From Bacillota bacterium (GTDB taxonomy: Bacteria; Bacillota; DSM-12270; Thermacetogeniales; Thermacetogeniaceae), in NCBI GenBank assembly GCA_030627585.1, contig DAOURU010000051.1, positions 1 to 7,257 on the forward strand: a stretch of 7,257 nucleotides of DNA, given 5' to 3'. The translations under genes were made by a program, and so were the position numbers. Below, piece by piece: positions 1-5,854 of this stretch. The notes below the pieces were generated by a model. It had not been told where the DNA came from. It did not search any database and saw nothing but the letters and a program-made list of their open reading frames with translations. Position 1 is the stretch's first letter, and each line of letters begins with the position of its first letter.

Positions 1-42
1 CATATTCTTCTGATTCAGGACAAAGAGGCCTTGCTCTGCAAC

Positions 43-543
43 CTACAACCTTGGTCTTCTTTTAGGCTTCGTATTATTTTTCTGCTGCAACGTTCTCTTT
101 TTCTGAAGCTGCTGTTTGCCGTAAATTTCCTCTAAAAGAAACTGGGCACGCGGGGGAACGCATGAAGGCGGTCTTATCGATAAAGATGCCCCGCTGCCGG
201 AAGGCCGCCGGGCTCTGCGCCAGGGCCATGGCGGCTCTTGAACTCTGTCGGAAACCAGAACTGATCCAGGAACCTTTCCGGCTTGCCCGCCCAGGCGGGA
301 ACGGGAAGGCCGCAGGTCACCGCAAAGTGCTCCGCAAGGGCTGCCCAGGTAAGCGTCAAACCTCCGGTCGCCGGTTTCCGGGGGCTCCTCATCGAGCATC
401 TTTCCGCGCGTTTCCCAGTTTGCAGCGTACCAGTCATCCAGGAAATCCCGGATGCACACCCAGGGGTTGCGCGGGTTATCAAAGCCAAGCTCTTTCATGC
501 GCCTAGCGGTTGCCGCAAACGTGAAAGGGACGTACTTGCCCAC
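43..543 (-). pseudogene. Frameshifted gene of a conserved unnamed family, downstream of fic
   Basis: No single frame gives the whole protein, but three frames joined do. The first frame starts MGKYVPFTFAATARRMKELG and runs to DRRFDAYL. The second continues AALAEHFAVTCGLPVPAW and KPERFLDQFWFPTEFKS. The third continues MALAQSPAAFRQRGIFIDK. The order (short helix, ALAEH, LPVPAW, PERFLD.FWF, SPAAFR.RGIF) matches from memory an unnamed bacterial family that is sometimes the C-terminal part of helix-turn-helix proteins. The first break lies at about 344-347 and looks like one extra G in the coding strand. The second lies at about 228-236. After the third frame the original 3' end is unclear; the first frame stays open to a lysine-rich tail ending at 43. 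The gene starts 22 bp after the fic stop, so it was probably co-transcribed with fic. Its GC content is clearly higher than that of the genes at 2674-3183 or 5855-6844. Function unknown. Confidence 0.65.
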
Positions 544-565
544 TTTCCATCCCTCCCGTTTCGTC

Positions 566-1357
566 TCAAAGCTTTGGTTTCTTTGTCATTGCTTTCTGGC
601 CCAGAACAGCCAGGTGCAATTCTAGGCTTTCTTTCAGCCTCTCGATAACCAGCTGTACAAACGGCTCAAGGTTTCCCTTCACAGATGCTACCTCCAGCGC
701 ATCCAGGTACCTTTCTCGTTCCTCTTTTCTGATCACTGCCGGTGGGTAGCCGTCCCGCATCAGGGAAAAGTTCATCAGCAACCGGGCCGTGCGACCGTTA
801 CCGTCAACAAACGGATGTATCCAAGCCAGCCGCCAGTGAAGCCAGGCTGCTCGCTCCACGGGGTGAGCGTTTTTCATTGCACCGTAAACCTCAATCATTT
901 TTCTAACGAGATCTGGCACATCACTTGCTGTCGGAGGTACGTGCTGGCTGCCTGCTATCCGCACCGCGCCTCGGCGATACCTTCCTGCTTCATTTGGGAA
1001 GGTTGATTTCAGAACCAACCGATGTAGTTCTCGAATTAGAGCTTCGGACAGCGGCACCTTTTCCTTTAATGCGCTCTCCATCCACTCTACCGCATCTCGG
1101 TGGTCGATAACTTCCAAGTGCTCGCGAAGCGTTTTTCCACCCACGGTCAGTCCGTCCAGCAGAATTATGCGTGTCTCCCGCAGATCGAGAGTATTGCCTT
1201 CCAGAGCCGTGGAATGATGCGTCCATTCCACCAGCAGGTGCTCTCTCAACCGCAGGGCTTCTGCGGGTGAGAGAGGCCGGGAACGGCCCAGCTCTTCTTT
1301 TAAGCGGGAAAGCCTGTCGAGCAGGTGCTTTGTTTTGGTTTTTCTAGAATCCTTCAT
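566..1357 (-). CDS. Fic domain protein, class II (self-inhibited), predicted AMP transferase
   Basis: Fic proteins usually transfer AMP from ATP to a hydroxyl side chain of a target protein. The full catalytic motif HPFVDGNGRTAR is present at residues 181-192 (counting from the ATG at 1357), with the catalytic His, the phosphate-binding GNGR and the second Arg all intact. Residues 49-55 read STALEGN, which fits the inhibitory motif (S/T)xxxE(G/N). Because it lies before the Fic core, this is a class II enzyme that blocks its own ATP site with a Glu. The substrate flap GRYRR and HVPPTASDVP come before the core, as usual. The length of 263 residues is normal for compact Fic proteins; no DNA-binding domain is visible. 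The ATG at 1357 is chosen over an in-frame TTG at 1363; both have only a weak ribosome site. The target is unknown. The next gene (543-43) is broken. Confidence 0.93.
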   Translation of the reverse strand: MKDSRKTKTKHLLDRLSRLKEELGRSRPLSPAEALRLREHLLVEWTHHSTALEGNTLDLRETRIILLDGLTVGGKTLREHLEVIDHRDAVEWMESALKEKVPLSEALIRELHRLVLKSTFPNEAGRYRRGAVRIAGSQHVPPTASDVPDLVRKMIEVYGAMKNAHPVERAAWLHWRLAWIHPFVDGNGRTARLLMNFSLMRDGYPPAVIRKEERERYLDALEVASVKGNLEPFVQLVIERLKESLELHLAVLGQKAMTKKPKL

Positions 1358-1378
1358 GATCAATTTCCGGCGCGGATA

Positions 1379-1398
1379 CCCCTGAATTCATTCAGGGG
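1379..1398. repeat. 20-bp near-perfect palindrome before fic
   Basis: CCCCTGAAT-TC-ATTCAGGGG has two 9-bp arms around a 2-base centre, ending 21 bp before the fic ATG. Such a compact palindrome could be a repressor operator, or a small hairpin in the fic mRNA leader with an 8-bp stem and 4-base loop. It is not a terminator, because no T-run follows on either strand. The link to fic is inferred from position alone. Confidence 0.5.
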
Positions 1399-1501
1399 AG
1401 GAGCGCCAGCTCAACACCTCCTTTCTGGGAATAAACATCAATCCCTTGGCCCGCTCAACCATCTGCAGCCGGTCGGGAATAACGTTAAAACTCAAGAGGC
1501 T

Positions 1502-1591
1502 TTAGGGGAATATCCAGCTACGATAACGCCAAGGTTTAATGGCATCCTGACTCAACCAGCGCCATAGAGTCATGCCGCTAACCTGGGCCCC
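1502..1591 (-). mobile_element. Remnant of an IS630-type transposase (helix-turn-helix part)
   Basis: The frame reads GAQVSGMTLWRWLSQDAIKP followed by WRYRSWIFP and then a stop. The segment 'RWL..DAIKPWRYRSWIFP' is, from memory, the characteristic linker after the N-terminal helix-turn-helix region of many IS630-family transposases, where it normally continues into RDP and the DDE catalytic domain. Here the reading frame ends right after WIFP. The DDE domain is absent and the frame upstream of GAQ shows no transposase similarity. Only about 29 codons survive, so this is an inactive scrap. Confidence 0.6.
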
Positions 1592-1601
1592 CGTCAATAT
1601 G

Positions 1602-1814
1602 TTAAAGTCCGGACAACATATACACCGCTTTAGACCTGCGTTGCCAATTAAATTCACTTGGAACCCAGCAGATAGAGTTCCTTCTATCAAATTCTTCGGC
1701 CAAAACCTGAACCTTAAAGAATATCTCCCACTGGTCAAAGGGATGGTCAGTAGTGATGATCATGCCACGTTTGCGCCGGCTGCTGATAGGCTGGAAAAGA
1801 GCCCAAAGAACCTC
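1602..1814 (-). pseudogene. Coding remnant, possibly the C-terminal part of an IS21-type IstB helper
   Basis: An open frame without a proper start runs between stop codons. It reads EVLWALFQPISSRRKRGMII, then TTDHPFDQWEIFF, and ends VYMLSGL. The pattern 'LFQ.IS.R..RG.II.T..PF.QW..IF...VLA' resembles the late part of the IstB ATPase of IS21 elements, which reads roughly LFQ.IS.RYERGSIILTSN.PF..WGE.F...VLA. The conserved end of IstB (ILDRLLHH) is not recognisable. The first part overlaps, in another frame, the end of the DJ-1-like remnant, so one of the two frames is a shadow there. The amino-acid make-up looks like real protein, but the family call is weak. Confidence 0.3.
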
Positions 1815-2014
1815 TCAGGTTCAAAAAGCTCCTCATCTCTGAAGTCTCGGGGTGCAACGACGATGAGGATGCTTTTTAGATGCGAATCATTAAGATGTTG
1901 CCCTGGGGTTTCGTGTCCATGTTTTGGAAGCATTTTTTGTCCGCACCCACAAAGAACTGCTGCAACCACCAGGAGTAATAACCCCAATATTCCCAGAGTT
2001 GTTTCCTTCCTGAT
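1760..2014 (-). pseudogene. Truncated DJ-1/PfpI-type lipoprotein
   Basis: The frame encodes a lipoprotein signal (GLLLLVVAAVLCGCG; lipobox L-C-G-C, so the second Cys would carry the lipid). The segment KSILIVVAPRDFRDEELFEP follows, which matches the first beta strand and following turn of DJ-1/PfpI family proteins. The family has around 170-200 residues; here the match ends after about 60-80 codons, at a stop at 1760. The nucleophile-elbow Cys region is missing. A good ribosome-site-like GGGGGTGAAG lies before codon ATC at 2014, where ATG would give MRKETTLGILGLLLL. The start codon therefore seems to have changed to ATC; the next possible start is a TTG at 1987 inside the signal peptide. IS scraps directly follow, which suggests an insertion cut off the 3' part. 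Confidence 0.55.
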
Positions 2015-2217
2015 GACTCTTCACCCCCTTCCGCGGCAAACTCGAACGTAGTAAACTTAAAGTTGAGAATGGAAGCGAGAGAAGGAAGGAAAAATAATGA
2101 AGCAGAGATTCGCTGGAGTAGCAGTAGGAAAAAGTTGCTTACCTCTTAGACTCCGCGGCAAAATCTTTCTCGCGATAGCAAAGGCAGAACAGATACTTAC
2201 AGGCAGGAACCGGATCA
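2015..2217. other. Intergenic stretch without recognisable gene
   Basis: The stretch separates the end of the GRAM-like remnant from the DJ-1-like remnant. A plus-strand frame opens at 2097 with a purine-rich stretch before its ATG, but its 61-residue product has no recognisable feature and every supported gene or remnant nearby, except one weak transposase scrap, is on the other strand. No clear terminator or promoter was seen. Confidence 0.4.
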
Positions 2218-2493
2218 CTAAATACCTGTGGCCAGCCTGTTCACAATCAGGCCGATCTCATCAATGGCATAAGGGTCCCTGATCAGGAAATACTTGGGGC
2301 GCGCTTCGTTCTCTTTCTGAAACTGGATGGCATCGGCATACCTGCTAATGGCCACAATCTTGTTGATCGGGTGGCTCACATTCTTTCTGGAACCGACAAA
2401 CAGGACCCTCTTGTTGGTGACATATAAGGTCCCTTCATCTGCCACTTCTTTGAACGTGTCTACCACACGCTCTCCCCGAAATCCCAGAAAATT
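2218..2493 (-). pseudogene. C-terminal part of a GRAM/PH-like domain protein
   Basis: The frame reads NFLGFRGERVVDTFKEVADE and GTLYVTNKRVLFVGSRKN, continues HPINKIVAI...DAIQFQKE and ends FLIRDPYAIDEIGLIVNRL. 'GTLY.TNKR..F.GS....I...KI' is the signature strand region of bacterial PH/GRAM-like domains. Members I recall carry a zinc ribbon or other domain before it; here an in-frame stop lies just upstream, so the N-terminal part is lost. A GTG at 2466 could start an 82-residue protein, but family similarity (GFRGERV) begins before it and no well-placed ribosome site is seen. The call is therefore a truncated remnant; a short functional protein cannot be excluded. Confidence 0.55.
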
Positions 2494-2561
2494 TACACCA
2501 CCGCCTGCGGGATCAAGTTACCCTCGCCAGCGCCCGGTTCACTTCGTTGATATAGAAATAT

Positions 2562-2611
2562 GGGGAATCATTTTAATTCGGACACGGGTTTGGGACAAAA
2601 TTTTAAGTCGG
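2562..2611. repeat. Two imperfect 20-bp tandem units resembling an IS21-type end
   Basis: On the plus strand GGGGAATCATTTTAATTCGG (2562-2581) and GGGACAAAATTTTAAGTCGG (2592-2611) agree at 15 of 20 positions and start 30 bp apart. On the other strand they read CCGAATTAAAATGATTCCCC and CCGACTTAAAATTTTGTCCC. Repeated terminal motifs with AATGATTCCCC are, from memory, typical of IS21-family ends in Firmicutes, where several copies bind the transposase. No transposase gene is attached, so this would be a solo end. A related motif lies at 4211-4226. Confidence 0.4.
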
Positions 2612-2673
2612 CCTTTTGCCTAATTTTCATTATCGGTTGTACCTTGCGGGCATGGTGGGTTAGATAAGAAAGG

Positions 2674-3183
2674 CTAATTGTCCAATTTTAGGGGGTTTGC
2701 CCGATCAAAACAATCGATCACCGTTTTCAAGAAAACCATCATGATTCCTTTATTTTCCTCCCTGATAAAACACCCTTCTTCTGGTTCTTCCATCAATGCT
2801 TCAACAACATACTTTAAAACCTCTCGTTGGTTATAATTCCGGAGCATTTCTTCCACGCCCTTCTCCATCTGGTCGAAAGGCTTACCGGGAAAACGTTCAA
2901 GCATCTTCATGTTTTTTCTTTCTGCCTTATCTAGAGTTTTTTCGGTAACTTTAGGCAACGACGCATTTCCCTGGAGCATTATCTGCCATACCACCACTCC
3001 TAAATAAAGCAATAATTCTCGCTCGTCCTCGTTTAAAAGATCGCCTCCTGCCGCCAGAAGATAAGCAAGAATAACCGGCTGCTGCTTGCTCATCTGGTTA
3101 ATTATTTTCTGTCCTTGAAGAGGAGACATGCTCCCCACTTTTTTCCACGTTTTTTCAACAACTTCGGAAGGTATTGGATTCAT
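2674..3183 (-). CDS. Conserved-looking hypothetical protein, 169 residues
   Basis: I do not recognise the family. The ATG at 3183 is chosen because AGGAGG sits 9 bases before it; an upstream ATG at 3291 would add 36 residues but has no ribosome site and runs through what looks like the end of another gene. The protein is soluble and mostly alpha-helical in character, with no signal peptide or membrane segment. Recognisable stretches are QMSKQQPVILAYLLAAGGD, then NEDERELLLYLGVVVWQIM, a charged region TEKTLDKAERKNMKMLERF, and VLKYVVEALMEEPEEGCF near the end. Its codons are AT-richer than the remnants at 43-543 or 3632-3968. The ATG overlaps by one base the stop of another frame (TGATG), pointing to former translational coupling with the broken upstream gene. 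It is the only intact gene in the decay zone. Confidence 0.7.
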   Translation of the reverse strand: MNPIPSEVVEKTWKKVGSMSPLQGQKIINQMSKQQPVILAYLLAAGGDLLNEDERELLLYLGVVVWQIMLQGNASLPKVTEKTLDKAERKNMKMLERFPGKPFDQMEKGVEEMLRNYNQREVLKYVVEALMEEPEEGCFIREENKGIMMVFLKTVIDCFDRANPLKLDN

Positions 3184-3612
3184 CAACGGCAACCTCCTGA
3201 AAAAAGTAATTTTTCTTGCCTCGGGAAGATCGCCAGTTTGTCTTTCCGGCGGCAATTTCTCTCCTTCCTCTTCTGATAAACATTGCAACATTGGCGTACT
3301 TTGCTACATACCCTTTTTGTTCCTCTTGCGTATCATTATTGGCTACCCAAAAAGCACCCTGCACTTTATATTCTTCTTCTTTCTCTTGTATGTTACTATA
3401 AGGGCCTTTTCGGCATCCCCATAACCTATGGTAGGGTTTTCGACATCCGGCAGGAATTTCCTCTCACACAAACTAAAAAGGTGCTGGTACGTACCTTTTT
3501 TCAGAGTCAATCGGCTTCTTTGGTACTCTCCGACGTATCCATCCCGATCAGCCAACGGACCCTTCTTGTCTTTTCTTTTTTTCCAAAGAATCTCCTCTGT
3601 GAAACCGGGCCA
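3183..3612 (-). pseudogene. Unrecognised gene broken by at least two frame changes
   Basis: Three consecutive frames give protein-like sequence. Frame one (3612 to about 3390) reads WPGFTEEILWKKRKDKKGPL, then ADRDGYVGEYQRSRLTLKKG, and FLPDVENPTIGYGDAEKALI. Frame two (about 3390 to 3295) continues EKEEEYKVQGAFWVANNDTQ and EEQKGYVAKYANV. Frame three (about 3290 to 3183) ends with a basic tail VYQKRKERNCRRKDK and a TGA that overlaps the ATG of the next gene as TGATG. Joining frames one and two at VTYKR/EKEEEYKV is natural, so the break lies near 3387; the second break near 3293 is less certain. The 5' end is lost where the HD-GYP remnant abuts. I do not know the family. Confidence 0.45.
3193..3198 (-). 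promoter_or_regulatory. Ribosome binding site AGGAGG that sets the start at 3183
   Basis: AGGAGG is the full core complement to the 16S rRNA tail and lies 9 bases before ATG 3183 (6 bases before an in-frame TTG at 3186). It decides the start against the longer reading frame beginning at 3291. Confidence 0.75.
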
Positions 3613-3631
3613 GAAATTCCGCGTCCTCCCG

Positions 3632-3968
3632 GGGCGAAGAAAGGGCGATCCAGTACCCCACCTCAGGATGGTGTTTCATTTCCTCCCACTCTTTCTCGGT
3701 GAGCACCGAAGGCTTGAAAAGGATGTGCTCCGGCACCCCCAAGCTTACCCACGTCATGCACGACCGCCAAAAGGCAAAGGGTATCCAGGTCGCTCCGGGA
3801 GAGCCCTACCGCTTTGCCCAGCATACAGACCAGCCTTTTCACCCGCTCCGTGTGGCCTTCGGCCACGTAATCTTTCTCCGCCAGGGCCGCCTTGAGCACG
3901 CGGACGATCGCACGGTACGGCTCCGCCCCCCTGGCAAGCTTGTCCCTGTAGACGACAAAGCACTGGCG
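3632..3968 (-). pseudogene. GGDEF/HD-GYP signalling protein remnant, frameshifted
   Basis: HD-GYP domains break down cyclic di-GMP. The frame begins inside what looks like the end of a GGDEF domain (VYRDKLARG, compare the usual AMYRDKL) and runs through KAALAEKDYVAEGHTERV, SRSDLDTLCLLAVVHDVGKL with the HD pair. There it goes out of frame. The other frame continues exactly in register with GVPEHILFKPSVLTEKEWEE and HHPEVGYWIALSSP. The change is one extra base in a run of five C (plus strand 3736-3740): four would restore HDVGKLGVPEHILFKP. Similarity ends at SSP (3632), before the helix that would lead to the GYP motif, so the catalytic domain is incomplete even if the frameshift were a sequencing error. 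The 5' part, including the GGDEF core, is missing. Its GC-rich sequence differs from the next fragment. Confidence 0.8.
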
Positions 3969-3981
3969 CGGCCTAGACGCA

Positions 3982-4116
3982 ATGAAACAGGCCATGTGGG
4001 TCGCTGACCCGACCGGTAACTTCCAGTTTTCCGACTACACTTATAACCCAAACCAGCTATGTCTGTTTCCCCCCGAGCCGAATTTTAGAGAGTTGGCCGC
4101 CCTGATTCCGACCGGG
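3982..4116 (+). mobile_element. Possible N-terminal scrap of an IS1182-type transposase
   Basis: This is the only plus-strand frame with a plausible protein signal. It starts at ATG 3982, and residues 13-31 read NFQFSDYTYNPNQLCLFPP, followed by RELAALIP. IS1182-family transposases of Firmicutes commonly begin with a pattern like 'F..Y.PNQ..LFPP....LIP..H'. After LIP the conserved NHL.R.VN does not follow and the rest of the frame (to 4284) looks random. No ribosome site precedes the ATG. If right, it is a short dead fragment; the frame could also be chance. Confidence 0.35.
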
Positions 4117-4360
4117 GTAAAATGTTTTGGCTGCTACCCTAAAACGGCCTCTTCATCTTGGCTTCCGGACAGCGCAAATGACTCTCTTCTGGCTGCTGTC
4201 AACTCCGAGTGGGGAAATCATTTTTTAAAACTTTGCTTACACCTGGAACTAGGCAATAAGCGAAGGAATTCCAGCAAGGCTTAAGCGCCTTTCAAAGAGG
4301 AGAGGCTCGAACTAAAAGCCCGCAAGGAGTTGAGTTGAGCCTTTGGTTGAAAACCGCAAC
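4117..4360. other. Non-coding stretch with an IS21-like end motif
   Basis: No convincing gene in either direction. At 4191-4228 the plus strand reads CTGCTGTCAACTCCGAGT, then GGGGAAATCATTTTTT. TGTCAAC..GAGTGGGGAAATCATTTT resembles the end motif of some IS21 elements and is related to the unit at 2562-2581. The remainder up to the trpB2 terminator has no feature I can name. Confidence 0.35.
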
Positions 4361-4390
4361 AAAAAGGGCTGCCGCGAAGGCAGCCCTTTT
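4361..4390 (-). terminator. Intrinsic terminator of trpB2
   Basis: On the minus strand AAAAGGGCTGCC, loop TTCGC, GGCAGCCCTTTT form a perfect 12-bp stem that runs into five T (4365-4361). It begins 15 bp after the trpB2 stop codon. This is a textbook Rho-independent terminator; it separates the healthy region from the decay zone. Confidence 0.93.
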
Positions 4391-4405
4391 GGTGAGCATA
4401 TTTAC

Positions 4406-5761
4406 TTACTCCACTTTGGGAATGGTTTTCTTGCTTTCTGCCTGCATTTCAGGAGAAAAGGTAATGTTATTAAGCTTATTTTCAAGATAATCGTCATAAG
4501 CTGTCAGGTCAAAGTGGCCGTGCCCACTTAAATTGAAAAGAATTACCCTCTTTTCGCCGGCTTCCCTGGCTGCTGCAGCTTCGACAACAGCGGCATGTAT
4601 GGCATGGGCCGCCTCGGGTGCAGGCAGAATCCCCTCCGTTTGAGCGAAAAGCAACGCGCTCTGGAAAACTTCGGTCTGCCCATAAGCCTGAGCCTCAATG
4701 TAGCCGTCATGGTAAAGCTTGCTGACTAAAGATGCGGCCCCATGGTAGCGAAGACCCCCGGCGTGAATGCCCGGTGGGATAAAATCATGACCCAGGGTAT
4801 ACATTCTTATTAAGGGTGTTAATCCCGCAGTATCACCGAAATCATAAAGGTATTGCCCCCTGGTTAACGTGGGACAGGCTGTGGGTTCAACGGCGACCGC
4901 GCGGACCTCTTTTCCTTGAAACTTGTCTTGCAAGAAGGGAAAGGCCAAACCTGCAAAATTGCTTCCCCCGCCATGACAAGCAATAACCACATCGGGGTAG
5001 AGGTCTGCTTTTGCCATTTGGGCCTTCGCTTCAAGACCGATTACGCTCTGGTGAAGAAGCACGTGATTTAAAACACTTCCCAAAGAATAATTTGCATCCC
5101 CGTGCTGGACCGCGTCTTCAACCGCTTCACTAATCGCGATCCCCAGGCTCCCCGGAGAATCCGGGTGGTCGGCTAAGACCTTCCTTCCCGCTGCCGTTTC
5201 GGCGCTGGGGCTCGGAATTACCTGCGCCCCATAAACCTCCATAAAAGAACGCCGGTAGGGTTTTTGATTGTAACTTACCCTCACCATATAGACCGTACAT
5301 TCCAGACCGAAGAATCTGCAGGCAATACTCAAGGCGCTTCCCCATTGCCCGGCACCTGTTTCGGTAGTCAGACGTTTTATTCCTGCCTTTTTGTTATAGT
5401 AAGCCTGAGCCACGGCGGTATTGGGCTTGTGGCTTCCGGCAGGACTGACCCCTTCGTATTTGTAATAAATCTGTGCCGGGGTTTGAAGTGCTTGTTCCAA
5501 ACGGTGGGCGCGGTGAAGGGGAGTAGGTCTCCATAAACGGTAAATCTCAAGCACTTCCCCGGGAATTTCAATCCAGCGTTCCCGGCTGGCTTCCTGGGCA
5601 ATCAAATCAGGCGGAAAAATTGCCGCCAAATCGTCGGGAACAGTCGGCTGTTGGGTAACAGAGTTTAAAGGAGGGGATGGAGGTTCAGGCATATCCGCCT
5701 GAATGTTGTACCAGGCGCGGGGGATCTCTTTCTCTTCCAGTATAATCTTCGCTTCACTCAT
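4406..5761 (-). CDS. trpB: TrpB2-type tryptophan synthase beta chain, PLP-dependent
   Basis: The enzyme joins indole with serine to make tryptophan using pyridoxal phosphate. It belongs to the TrpB2 branch (COG1350), which often works without TrpA; no trpA is seen here. Counting from the ATG at 5761 (451 residues, normal for the branch), the PLP lysine lies at 112 in [20 protein letters not shown] is at 132-141, the phosphate-binding loop HGGGSNFAG at 263-271, VAVEP with the ring-contacting Glu at 289-293, and SGHGHFD near the C-terminus at 412-418. The long N-terminal extension ([20 protein letters not shown]) is typical of TrpB2. An in-frame ATG at 5782 has no ribosome site, whereas AGGAG lies 12 bases before ATG 5761. 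Its own promoter lies just upstream and its own terminator just downstream. It may act as an indole-salvage enzyme or use another amino-acid substrate. Confidence 0.93.
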   Translation of the reverse strand: MSEAKIILEEKEIPRAWYNIQADMPEPPSPPLNSVTQQPTVPDDLAAIFPPDLIAQEASRERWIEIPGEVLEIYRLWRPTPLHRAHRLEQALQTPAQIYYKYEGVSPAGSHKPNTAVAQAYYNKKAGIKRLTTETGAGQWGSALSIACRFFGLECTVYMVRVSYNQKPYRRSFMEVYGAQVIPSPSAETAAGRKVLADHPDSPGSLGIAISEAVEDAVQHGDANYSLGSVLNHVLLHQSVIGLEAKAQMAKADLYPDVVIACHGGGSNFAGLAFPFLQDKFQGKEVRAVAVEPTACPTLTRGQYLYDFGDTAGLTPLIRMYTLGHDFIPPGIHAGGLRYHGAASLVSKLYHDGYIEAQAYGQTEVFQSALLFAQTEGILPAPEAAHAIHAAVVEAAAAREAGEKRVILFNLSGHGHFDLTAYDDYLENKLNNITFSPEMQAESKKTIPKVE

Positions 5762-5793
5762 CTTTTTCTCAACTCTCCTCATCTCAGAATATT

Positions 5794-5843
5794 AAAGGTT
5801 GACACCCGTATTTTACCGGCGGTCCTACCAAGTGTCAACCTTT
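5794..5843. repeat. Perfect 12-bp inverted repeat framing the trpB2 promoter
   Basis: AAAGGTTGACAC (5794-5805) and GTGTCAACCTTT (5832-5843) are exact inverted copies separated by 26 bp, centre to centre 38 bp. One arm contains the -35 box of the trpB2 promoter; the other covers the expected transcription start. The layout suits an operator bound by a dimer or two dimers on one DNA face. It could also form a long-loop hairpin in read-through mRNA from the activase gene, but no T-run follows, so it is a poor terminator. Confidence 0.8.
5810..5838 (-). promoter_or_regulatory. Sigma-A-type promoter of trpB2
   Basis: On the minus strand the -35 box TTGACA (5838-5833) is followed by a 17-bp spacer and the -10 box TAAAAT (5815-5810). 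Both boxes and the spacing are near consensus. Transcription should begin near 5803, giving a leader of about 40 bases before ATG 5761. The promoter sits within 20 bp of the preceding stop codon, so trpB2 is expressed separately from the activase gene. Confidence 0.8.
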
Positions 5844-5854
5844 CCGAAAACTTT

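Noticed and set aside
1..42. ATG on the minus strand at positions 3-1 as start of a further gene
   Set aside because: Only a weak purine stretch precedes it and the gene body would lie outside the window.
1344..1391. Possible 15-residue leader peptide (ATG 1391, MNSGVSAPEIDHEGF) overlapping the fic start
   Set aside because: No ribosome site at a usable distance and no regulatory pattern in the peptide; short frames of this size arise by chance.
1388..1495. Small minus-strand frame (TTG start, about 35 residues, LSFNVIPDRLQMVERAKG...) before fic
   Set aside because: It contains an orphan AAAGGAGGTG at 1415-1424 but has no ribosome site of its own and no recognisable family; too short to call.
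1572..2051. Plus-strand frame of 159 residues
   Set aside because: It is antisense to the DJ-1-like and IstB-like remnants; its product is rich in Ser, Arg and Pro without domain character.
2030..2162. Repeat TCCGCGGCAAA at 2030-2040 and 2152-2162
   Set aside because: An 11-base direct repeat is expected by chance several times in a window of this size and no structure accompanies it.
2097..2282. Plus-strand frame of 61 residues after a purine-rich stretch
   Set aside because: No family signal, crosses the end of the GRAM-like remnant on the other strand, and no promoter or terminator supports it.
3184..3291. Upstream ATG at 3291 giving a 205-residue version of the unknown protein
   Set aside because: No ribosome site before it, and an AGGAGG site 9 bases before ATG 3183 gives a better start; the extra stretch overlaps the end of another broken gene.
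3428..3895. Plus-strand frame of 155 residues
   Set aside because: Shadow of the HD-GYP remnant and of the broken unknown gene on the minus strand, which show real family or protein character.
4168..4199. Minus-strand TTGACA with 17-bp spacing to ATTTGC
   Set aside because: The -10 box is poor, no intact gene follows, and TTGACAG here fits better as part of the IS21-like end motif.
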